64,000 bases of DNA from Stercorarius parasiticus (taxonomy: Eukaryota > Chordata > Aves > Charadriiformes > Stercorariidae), in contig VWZL01006771.1 in NCBI GenBank assembly GCA_013396915.1, positions 2,187,379 to 2,251,378 of the forward strand, written 5' to 3'. Of this stretch, positions 27,101-39,100 are shown one piece after another; the first letter of the stretch is position 1, and each line of letters starts with the position of its first letter. The position numbers and the translations under genes are program-made. The notes beneath the pieces are model-generated. The model had not been told where the DNA came from. It saw only the letters and a program-made list of their open reading frames with translations, and searched no databases.

Positions 27101-30100
27101 CTTAGCACAACATACAAATGACTTCCTAAGAAATCAAGTCTGCTAATGACTTAAGTATATACAAGGTCACTTCTTTTTAAGAGATACACTAATCTGCATC
27201 ACTCCAAGAAGATGTCAGTGACCACATAAGAAGAGAAGACCCCTATCTGTAAGCTCCACAAACTGCTTGTTTAATAAATACAGAGGGTAATCACATAAAA
27301 ATAATTGTTCTAATGATGGAGTGTGAGTATTTCAGTGAGAGACTATGGATACCATAAGCCACACATTGAATGACATCCAGACTAAAAAATTAACTTGAAC
27401 CCAAATACATCTTGGTGCTTCTAGTCTATTTGGCAATATCCTACATCTGGATTTGGCTCCCGCTTTGGTGCCAGCTGCCTCACCATGTCTGCGACCAAGA
27501 AACTACCCAAGTAGCTCACCATTCCATGTAGCTCAAAAGGAAAGCCAGCAAACCACAAAAGGGTTTAATAAATTAAAGTCTCCATTTTTCTGACCCTACT
27601 GAAAAAAATACAGACTTAACTAGATGAAACTGAATAATTTAAATGATCATTTAATGCACCTATTATTTCACCAAAGGGAATACTGGAATTTAAAGACAGG
27701 ACCAGAAGGATATGAGCAGTAAGGATGCTTGCATATATGAAACTAGAGATGGTTATCAAACAAAATTGAGAACAGTGTTTACTAACATTGGTTTAAAGTC
27801 TTAATTCTTGCCCAGTTTGGTACAAAATGTGGGTGTAGTTCAATAATCAGCTTAAATACAATTTTTAGTCAAAATAAGGGGAAACAGTTTATTTCAAATG
27901 CATGCAATATGGCACGAAAATCTTCATCAATACATATGTGACTTGATTAGTGGCTCTCTCCCCCTAGAAGTCTAAGCCTCTACTCCATCAGAGCTCATAA
28001 GTTGTCACTACCTGCTACTGAACAAGAAGACTGGTGACATTTTTACCTGCTTTTGGGGGTAGACACAAATTGCAATGAACTTGTTTCCTTTTACTTTTTT
28101 GTCCTTTTAAAATAAACTCTGATATCAAAGTAGATCTTTCCTTGCCCCACTTAGGGCAGGACAGTGATTTTCATAATCTTTTTTACTTTATGGATAAGGT
28201 TTTGCTATAGAAGAGATTATTAGGATGCCAGGGGATATTTATCTTTACAGGATTTGCAGGAAGTTTAAACTTCACAAGAACATCAATGATCCTCCTCAGC
28301 CAACACCAGATCGATCCTTAAGCTAATTAAAATTTCTGATAGAGAAATGCAGAAAAAAAATTCCTAAAAAAATTTGAGCAAAAATTGAAAGCAGTCAAAA
28401 TGTTTCAACATTTTTCACGATATTTTATTTCTTATTCATACCAGCTTAGTTTCAAACTTAAGCTAATTTCAAAATTTAAACTAGTAGGTTAAATCAGTAA
28501 CATTTTGAAAACAGTTTTGAATGATTCTAAAAAATACATGTTTTAGAATATCTGCAAATATGTTGAAACATTTGAAAATCCAGCCCGACCTCCTCAAGAA
28601 CACTTAAAAATATTTTTGCCCTGTCTATGTGAAAGGAGGGGGTTTTTTGGACTACACATGAGGTCTATTCTCAGTTTGACAAAGTGGCTCCTCATTTTGC
28701 CAAGAGATAATCTTTCTACCAAGAACTAACCTGCTCTTAAGGATGAGGAGGCTGTAAAATTTTTATGCTAATGTCAGAGATGTATTTTTTATTGGACATT
28801 TTTAATTTTATAAACACGTGTACAGATTGTTTTAGAACATGCTGGATAAAAGGGATACTTGGGCTTTAAATTTACATCTTTACTGCTACAAAAGCATATA
28901 AGTGTTATAAAAGCCAGTATGTTTCAGGTATATGGTGTTTTGGAATGATGAGAAAAGGGTCTCTCTCTCTCTTTTTTATCTTCCAGGTAGTTCTCAGCTT
29001 TTAGCGTATTTAGGTATCTCGCACTTCACCACCTGAAAAGCTTTCTGAGAACATGACTGGTCTAAAATGATGATGGAGTGATCTGAAAACCAGCAGTTCA
29101 GACAGTGGGACAAGAATACGAATATATTTATTCTATTTCTTTTTATTTGTGGGGGGGATAAAGTTGTTTTCCCAGAGGCAGAGAAATGCAGCCAACAACC
29201 CGACAGGGTGCTCATGCCTGGAGTTTTGCTGCATCTGCCCTCCCTGCAGACGCACACGGGCACGGGTCCATGACCCGAGCTGCTCAGTGAGTCAGCAACT
29301 GGGACCAGCCGTGCCATGCCAGCACAGCCTGCTGCGAGGCCAGCTCATGCGCGGCGAAGCATTAATCCACCTATTTTACCCTTTGGATCCGAGTTAACCT
29401 CTCTAAACTGCTTTGCGCTGCAGTGCAGGGGCACATCAGCCACTCAGTGCTAACTCCGGAATCTGCTGTTTTTTCATTAAACAGCCCAGGTGGGACTTGC
29501 CTCTCTTTGCTCGCTCTTTCTTGGCTATCCTGAGGACACTCTGATTTTTAGAAAATCCATGAGATGCCGAGTACAACAATACTGATGTATTGTCACCAAG
29601 AGGAAGCCAGTGCTTGTATATTCTTGCTATTTGGATGTTACTCAGTTTCCAAAAAGAGGTGCCTATTGCCATTTGAGACAGCACAGGGTGGCTGGGACAT
29701 CTCATTAGTGCTGGCAAATACAACACGAGCTCTATGGGAGACTCTGCTGCAGTGGCTGTAGCATCTAAAACTGCACTAGATGTTCACAGCTGGGCAATCA
29801 AGCCCTTTTTCCAGCATCGTAACTGATGCCAGCCACTGACCAAGTGAGCTTCCTGAACCTCTGGGTGAGCCCAGTCCCAGTCATTTCCCTGTTTCCCATA
29901 GCTGGCAACTATGGCCAGAACTGCAGAGTCCCAGCAGCTAAGCCAGTGGGCTGGTGGCTCCAAACCACACAGAGCCACAAACAAAAAGGTGCTTGAGACC
30001 CTCCAATCTGACCTAAGAAGCAAACTATCCAAATCCAGTGAGAGCTGGGAGAAGATATCTGGTTTGGTCAACTGACCACCCCTACATATCTACCCAAATA

Positions 30101-33100
30101 CATAGCACAGGTATTTTGATCTGAACTCCTATCAAACGACAACATTTTCATAAGCTGTGAAGTGTGCAAACACATAATTACCGGATGAGCTTAAAATAGT
30201 TGTATTCAAACTGATTATTAATTTTAGTAGATGTGAACAGAATCTGAATAATCTCAAAGGATGAACTACAGCTGCTTTTTGCAGCAACTAGAAAGTGTTG
30301 AAAGGAAAAAAAAAAATGTTCACTCTTTTTCAAATTCTGGAAAATATCTTCTAAAATATAAAATAGGAAAAAGAAATTCTCGCATTAAGCGTACAGTGTA
30401 ATTTTTTCATATTGTTGGGGGAGTGGCTGACCTGCAAAGGCTTGGTGGGTTGTTACTACATGGTCTCACAGCTATGTACAGCCATCTTTCACTTACTGTT
30501 AAGCAATAGTGACACTCAGTTCCACTAAAACGGTTAGAAACAGCAAGTGTGAAGAGACTATGTCAAATAAAGCTGTTTTTTCCCCTAATTTATGACCCAT
30601 GAATCTAATTCTAAATTCCACAGGATTGAGTAAATGAGGCACAGCTTTAATCTATCAAATTAAAATCTACATTACCACAATCTGAGAAGCCAACTATAAA
30701 GATCATCTTTCATGTTCTGTACAACTAGTCACTAAATATAAATTAATACGCTGCAAAGTCTGATCTTGATGATGATGCCTACTTCTCAATGACATGCTGA
30801 GGTGGAGAAATAGTATAACCATGGTTTATGCAGCTTTTATGAACAGTAAATCTTATTTCCTCTATATAAATATATACGAATTTATTTTCACTGTTTATCT
30901 TTTTTATTAACTAACTGTGAATGTTATGTTCTCCTTCTATCTATGTTTGTTTATATATACTTCCCTTCCAAGGAATATTCTATAAATTTCTTTCTCCTCT
31001 CAGAAAAAATAATTCCAAATAAGGAGTTAATCTACATTTACTTTTTCCTTTCCCCTCTATGACTACAACTTCACTTTTACTGATTCATTAGCTGTTTCTC
31101 CTGCACTTGAATGATGCTTACACCTATCTGTCTACATTGTGTTCAACCTAACTTCAACCATTCCAGAGCTCTGAGGTTAGACCAAACACTATGGGTAAAT
31201 AAGTCTCAGCTTACTGTGTCTATTACAAAATGAACATTTGATTTCCCAAGTTGGTCATGTAAGCTTCCTTCCTCATCAATACAGAAAGGTACCTTAAAGG
31301 TCAATTCATCCCATGCTGCTGCATGTCTGAGAGAGCTGCGATACACTGGTGGTGTGTGCGCCTTCCCAGTGAGCACAGAAGGAGCCCAGGAGACCACTTC
31401 AGGCTGGATGAGATGTGTTTGCTCTGTTCTTAGGTAAAGAAATGCTCCACTTCTCATTTCTTTTTTACAACATAAACCATTCACATTCTCAAGCAACTCT
31501 CCTTTCAAAAGTGCAACGCAGAGATGGTAGGCTCATATAACGATAACAGCATTTTACAAAAAAGGCCTTTTTTTTTTTCTGGGTTGAGTACGAGCATGGC
31601 CTGTGTCTATGCAGTAGCGCAGTTGTTGGGCCAGGAGAGCCACATTTTCAATGGCTGGGTTATGCAGACAGTAGTATCACCATCTTCGATGGATCAAACA
31701 TAAGCATTATTGTTGGTAACATTGTGTGCAAAGGGAATAAAGAAATGGTGAGAGAGTCAAGTATCCTGCAGTTCCTTTCTTCAACCTGCTAAACGCATGC
31801 GCTACAAGAAAATATCTCTACCTGTATCTGACTTAACTACCCAGAGGATAATTTGGGCCTGCAGTGCCCTGCGGTCTGCACCCTGCAAGCTGAGCCGGTC
31901 ACTTTGATATAGCCAAAGTTGGTATTCACCTAAGGGGAACAAATTCTCTGTTAACCTTTTAAGAAGGATGAAAGAAAAAGAACAAAAAAAAAAGAAAAAA
32001 AAGCCCTATTTGGATAATGATTTTTTTTACAGGAAGGAGGACTGGTGAACACTGTCAATTAAATCTTTACCTTTTCCAGAGTTAATAGAAAACTTTTTGT
32101 TTTGTTAAAATTTTGTGAAGAGACTACCTCCTAGCCTTTTGACCAGAGTATTGGAAAACTGAAATGTATGTGCATGGGTATTTTCTAAAAATCACACCTA
32201 AAATCAGAAGTTTCCCTCCAACCATAAGATTTCAGACATCTTCTTAATACCACTAGTGGTAAATTTTAGTTCTTGCTCCTTGTATACGTATCTAACATTA
32301 AGGATGGAACCAGAAAATACCCGCAGTTACAGAATGTGGTTGCTCACAATGTCTGAAGCCAACAATCCGTTCCGTCGTAGTCTTGCAGCATTAAGAATTG
32401 CAGCAAAATCCCCCCATGGTCTCCTCACTGGCTAACATCTGCCAACCCAGGAGAAACGCCTCTGTGAAGCTAAGAGGCCCAACGGGACTCCGTTTCTTAG
32501 GGACTGGCTACACTGCACTACCTAAATGCAAGTGTCATGAAATCCTGAAGGCAATAAAAGCAGGGAATCTCGTTAGTCAATGCAGTGGTGATGTCAGATG
32601 CTTCAGTTTTATCAATGGTAAAATTAATTAACCCACTAATAAAAATGTCTTCTTCTGCTCTCTGGTAGGAGTTAGCACAAATTATTTATGAGGATTACAA
32701 AGGTTTTCAGGGACTGTGAGGTGTGCTGAAGTAGCTTTCTTGCTAGAAACTCTGTTAATTGTGTGTATGAGACAAAAAGAAAAAGGTGGTTCCAACCTGT
32801 CGTGCCTCAGTGCCCTCATATCAACATACACTGTGGTGGGATCTGGTCCAGATGTTCCCTGTAAACAACAACATCAGCTAATCAGAACCTGAAGGCTGGG
32901 AGGAGAAGATACCAAATAACCGAACATTCATTTCACTGCTAATTATGCTAATCAAATGACAAGTTATATTTAAGCTATTCACCAAAGCTCAGCTTTACAG
33001 AATCAGAAAGAGCACTGGAAAACACACCTACCGTCAGGTACTTGTTACCTTGGGGTTCGGAAAAACATCAAGCGGCCATACTACTTAACCAAACACGTGT

Positions 33101-36100
33101 CAACGTAGGTTTTATTTGCTACAAAAGGCCAAGTAATCAGCACGTGGATACATACAAAAAACGTTAAACACATTTTGCCACATAAAGGAACGCAGAGATT
33201 GCTGAGGAGACACAGTTTAATGGCAGAAGCACATGGTCAGGAATGTGAAGCATGGTTTACTGAGAGTCTTCCATACATGCAACAGAGAACATACTTGAAG
33301 CTAAAGATAGTAAAGGTAGCACGCATGACATGAACCAATGTGGACTGAAGGTCTGTAAGCAATTATTCTGTTCCTTTTCAGTCTTCCACTGCATAATTTA
33401 AATCCTTGCTTTATGTCACAATATTTAGTTACTTGAAAAGCAGTAGACTAATTTTAGTTTCCTTTCATGCAGAGTTGATACAGTCTTTTAGGCCTTTCCA
33501 CCCACAGCTTTGCTGCAGTTTTGTAACCTGCTATGATTTTTCCTCATCCGAAACTTCAAACTCATCACCACTGAACATCATGTGAATTCTCAATGCTCCA
33601 GTCTAGGGCTCTTTTGTCTGCTGCATACCTCACGTCACTGCTAAGCAGAAAGCTAGAAGAAAAGCAGAGCTTCCTTTTGGAACACTGCAACTTTGGAAAT
33701 TTTCTTTTCAGCAGATAAATTCACCTAACCCCGGCAATTTACAGATGCAGGAACTCCTTTATCAGTTATTTAGATGTTCACTACTTAAAACAGCAAGCAA
33801 CATCAACTCCCAATGATTTCTGCCCCATTTGGGATATATTACAGACTATAATTCTTCACATTAGGAATGTCTAGGGCTAAATTTTGCATTTCTGGAACGC
33901 TGGTTGGTAGTTCCACAACTTGTTGAGCACTAAAAATTGCAAGGGAGTTGCACAAATAGATAATTTTTGAATCTAAAGGGGAAAAGAGTTACCACTACCA
34001 ATTGATACTTACTGTACAGATACTGATAGTGACCCACCACCAGAGGAGAAAAAGAGTAATAGAGCTGCACATGCATGTTAGCCTCTTTAGCTTGTTATAC
34101 ACAATACAAGATACAATATCCTCTCTAGCTATTAACAACACGATTTTCAGTCTACTAGTAAACTCAGCAGTGTAACAGACTAGTGCTGAGTGGAGAACTT
34201 ATTTGAAATATATGCAATGTTAAAAAAAAAACACAACAAAACCAAGGAAAAATTGGTTATCTTTAAAAATGAAACTAAACCTGAGTTGATTTATAAAATA
34301 ATGGAAACAGTCAAGTTTGAAATCAAAGACAATCACTATGGCATTTGTTATTTTCAGTGCGAATGAAATAGTTACAAGAGACAGCTAATATTTGATGAAA
34401 CCTGCATCCAGATAAAGCTATACTGGACTTTTTTTATAATTTCATAGAAGGATCTGAAAATCCCCACATCTCCAGACTCAATTTCTAGTCTGTCCCACTG
34501 TTGGAAGCTGATAGGTGGGTATTGAGGGAACATGAAAATCCCCTACCTGCTCGGCCAGCTTCCCCAGCCTGTGAGGCTATAGCAGCAGGAATAGCAGGGA
34601 TGAGGGAGAGAAGGAAAGAAGGTAACACAAGACAAAAAGAATAATAAAAAAATGGGAATGAAGGGTGGGAGAAAAAAAAAGAGGAGAATGCAAAAAGCAG
34701 GGAGTAAAATAAAAAGAAAAACAATGTCAAATACAGGAATCTTACAAATTAACCATTATACTATTAAAGGTTAAAAAAAGTAAAAAATGAGGTGTCAACA
34801 TTTTAGTAGAGCAACAGAAGAGACAGCTGTAGACTGCTAACCTTGGACAAACAGACTTAAATGGTTTTAGGACACTACAGACAATGTTGTTAGTGGAAAA
34901 CACATGTCTAGCATACTCATTTTTTTTGGTTTTGGTGAGGAAGTCTGTCAACATTATGGCCCTATTTTAATGCACATCCATTGACACAGGGGTTCCAGGT
35001 CTGCCATTTCACTACTACTAGAAGTTTGTAAGCGATGTCCTCTGGAAATCAAAAGTAAACTCTCTTTTTGGAAAAAAAGTAATTAGTATACGCAACAGAG
35101 AAAGATACTTACACCTTGTTTCTTACAGATAAACCTGCTCCTAAAGTGAAATAAAATCAAGGCTTCGTGCACAACCTAATTACTAGAAGACCATAACCAA
35201 GTGAAGTAACTTCAGAGTTCAATAATTCTTCATTCTTAGACTATTTGCTATGATAAACAGTGTAATACACATAAAGAAGAGTAAAATTAAAAGCTGATAT
35301 AACCCCATCAGTTCTTCACCACGACTGATAACACAGCAAAGAGACAAAACACAGTGGTGACCACTCCTAAGCCACTACCGTCACATGGAGCATCCAACAC
35401 CACGTGGTGCAGTGGGACTTGCCCTACAGCTTGTGAAAGTAAACACCCCTGAGAGCACTGGCGTCCCACGTCCCCCTCATCAAACTTCTGAATTCCAGCA
35501 AACATAAAGACTACAGGAAGCTGCCACAGCAGCATCTTAAAATAGGTTTACTTTGGATGCAGGGGAAGATGAAGCATCTTAAAAAATAGGATGGATCTGC
35601 TTATTACATTGCTGCCCCAAAATAGAAATATTCCTAATAGTCCAGGTTGAACACTGCAGTGTAACTGCAGAAAGCAGAGTTGCTGAAATCCATCAGTTAT
35701 ACAGTTCATTGCCTGTGACTATACTGCAGGTCCAGGGAGGACTCGGAGTACGAGAGCCTCATATGGCTTTTAACTAAGGGCGGGCTTGAGAAACAGCAGT
35801 TGAAGTCTCAGCATGATCCTTCCACGGCCAGCTGCAGCTGAGATACTCTGAAAGCATTTCAAAAGAAGCAGAGTCTTAGCCAAGACCAGAGTGACTGACT
35901 GAATCGGTCTGTGCACATTTATTTTGTGAGACGGAGATAGAGAGCATCTGTAATGCTGGTAACAGGAAAAAAACAACATGACTTCTGTTGTATCTGGTAC
36001 TTAATAAGGAGGCGTTAGGTAGTGTTCAAGGAAATAAAATGGACCAATCACCATTTTCTGTCTGAAAACAGGTACATCGTAAGTCACATCCCTTGGAATA

Positions 36101-39100
36101 AATAAATCTCCTGTCCGTGAATAGGCTGCTACCACTGAACCATCCCTGGTCCGTGCAAACCTCTGCAACATGCCAGGCTTTTATTCTCTGGCAAGACATT
36201 GCAGGTCAAAACCGCACAGAGTCACCCCTATAAGTCATCAGTAGGGACAACCATGCGTCAGCACTCGGCCTAATTTCCACTGAAGTCAAAGGCCAAGGTC
36301 CCCTGCTTCCCACCCAGAGTTAAAAACGAGGAACTATGCGATCAGAAGTCCTAAGGATTTAAAAATAACTGTTGTTTTGGGTGTTGTTTTGTTTTGCTAT
36401 CTAAGGATGTGACCTCAATGTTTATTCTGAGTCTACTTCTGCTCCAGTGATGCTCAGAAATGGAATTTTTGATGTCACTTAACAATCTCACATAGGCAAG
36501 CACAGCAGCTGGAGCTGTGAAAAGAACTTCATGGCATGACTCATAGAAAAGGTGGGAAAACACAGAATCTGAGGCAACTCACTCAGAGCTGCACTACATT
36601 GCTAAGTGTGAATCATACCTCTGATAAAGTGCACAGTCTCCTGTCGCACTCTTCGCAGAGCTATGCCTTACTACTTTTAATATGGTAGATCCTCAAAATG
36701 TGTGATCTATCACTAAGTAAAAAGGAACGTTACATTTAAGTCCTAAATTCACTAACGAAGTTCTCTTTGCTAGACAGTGAGGGAAGGATTAATTTCATAT
36801 AACTTCAGCCATCACAGCAGAAACTGTGTAGTATAAGGTAGGAAGTATCTCCTGATGTTGATGAATCCCATCCCAAGATGGGCACCTGAGACAGGCAGAA
36901 TGAAGCGCTCTCTAGAAGTATTTCTTTGATTCTCCTGACTATAGATGAATATTGGATAACTCGCTTAACCTTGCCATCTCACTTAAAGGTGACATGAAAG
37001 CATCAAGATGAATCCTGCTCTCCTGCCCTAGCTTGAGCAGGTATGTTAGTACATTTTCAGGGTTAACTAAGGAAAATGAACAACTTCTAGAAGTTTTTCC
37101 TCAACTGAAATTGAGTAGCAGGTTGAATAAAATGAAGATATTTGTTTCAAGTGTTTAAATGAAAATTAGCTGAAATCCTAGGGAACCATCTGTGCTGTTG
37201 TAAGAAACAGACTACTTTTCATATCTGTTTTTCTCTCTCTCTCGAGAATGCTAAAATGCTAGTTAATGAGAATTAAAATATGCTGGATGCAATCTTTTAA
37301 TCTCAGAAATCCCTGGACCATTATCTGTGACTATACAGCCACAAAAGGTCAGGTATTAATGGTATTTAAGTGTGTAAAGATGGAGAGAATTATTTATTTT
37401 CAAAAGCACACCTCTCAAAATGTAGTCCAAAATGACTACATCAAAAGAAACATAGCAAATTTGCTCTACATTTGAGACGACATGAATTCAAATGACAAAC
37501 ACACTAGTCTGATCTTAATCCTGAAATTAAGACAATTTGGTAGACTAAGGCTCTTTTGTACCAAAGGGATTATCACAATGATTTCCTTTTTAAAGTTATC
37601 TTTAATAAAAGGTCCAATTCCGCTATCAAGTTTTTATACACACACACACACACANCAACAGTAAAAGCTTTTTGGAAAAATCAGGATACCCTCCCCTTGA
37701 AACACTTGAGTCTTAAATTTGTCAAAAAAATTGGAAATGAAGTGAAGAAGGTATCAAAGATCACACCCAAGTTGTGTTAGAGGCAGCCCATACAGACGAA
37801 AGCCTGGATAGGCTTTTTGTTGCTAAGAGTCAATAGCTGAATACTGAGATATGTTTAGAAAAGTGATTAGTAGATACATATACTAGAAAGACCATAGAAT
37901 AGGCTGGATCACAGTTATCCCTGTGGAAGACAGTGTTCCAGGAACCATGCGCTGATCTCATGGATGACACAACTTGGAAGAAAAAAAGCAAAGGCAGATG
38001 CTGTTGACTCAAACATCTTTAGAAGTATTTTTATGCAATGTGAAGAATTCAGAAATCATGACCCATTTCTGGAACATATTGGAGACAGTGATAATTTCAG
38101 GAACATTGTTGATCAAGGATTAAAATTCATTCTGTGACTCAGCCCAGAAAACAGAATAGCCCACAAGCTATTCTGGAATATCACTAGCCATAAACTTCCA
38201 GACAGTTTGGAAAGAGCATTCAGTGTAATTCTGTCTTTGGCAATACCTACTACCAGATGCTTCAAAGGACCCAATCCTGTATCCTTATATTCTCTATCAA
38301 ACTGGCATGTTTTGCGGTGATGTTGTAAGTAACATCTCTAGTAATTTTTCAGACCCCTTTAAAACTTGCCAAACTACCCTCAGCTTAAACGCTTCAAAAA
38401 TCATTCCACCTGGAAGGGTAACGTTACTAAATATAGCCTGTTCTGAAATGGCTTTCTGCATTCCAGCCACACCACTCTTTAGACAGTGTATGGCTTTTAG
38501 TTTGTCCTACGGACTGAGATACAACATCTTAGTAGAACTCAGTGAAGCCTGACACTGAACTATATGATCAGCCAGGCTGCTAATCACCTCACTCAAGGCT
38601 CTCAGGCTGTGCTGTTCTTAAGTTCGTAGTCAGTATCATTAATAAAATTCCTTCAGAGAGTTATCCACTTTTACAGTTTGGTTCAAGAACTCTGTCAAGA
38701 ATTTCTGTAGAGAGCCATCTAAGAAGGAAACTTCAGCTAAGGAGTTAAGACAGTCAAAAGGCAGATATACATAGCCAAGCAAAAATCCAGCCTAACTCCA
38801 CGCTGATTAGGACACCCAGTTTTTCTGAGTGTGTTCAGCTTTCCTGTACATTTGTAGTGGGTTGACCCAGACAGCAGCTAAGTACCCACCCAGCCGCTCG
38901 CTCACTCCCCTCCCAGCGGGACAGGGCAGAGCACAGGAAAAGCAACAGCAGGAAAACCTACAGGATGACATAAAGACAGTTTAATGAGTGAAGGAGAGAG
39001 GAAAAAACCCCAAGTGATGCAAAAGCAATCACTCACCACCTCCTACAAGCAGAACAATGCCCAGCCAGTCTCTGAGCGATGGCTATGTTGGAAGACTATC

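Larger units (their letters stand above)
15551..32796 (-). other. DIP2C intron between w8 and w9 (17.2 kb)
   Basis: The largest intron in the window, bounded by GTTGGA and TTACAG. It contains an old CR1 fragment (20190-20480), a perfect 11-bp hairpin (24566-24596), palindromes at 18711-18726, 27639-27654 and 32248-32261, and a possible MITE-like element (28398-28573). A plus-strand T run lies at 16859-16870. No additional coding exon is needed, because w8 and w9 join in frame. Confidence 0.85.

Noticed and set aside
35308..35535. 75-codon minus-strand ORF beginning MLLWQLPVVFMFAG
   Set aside because: It looked protein-like at first, but exons w7 and w8 already join in frame and nothing links it to a known protein.
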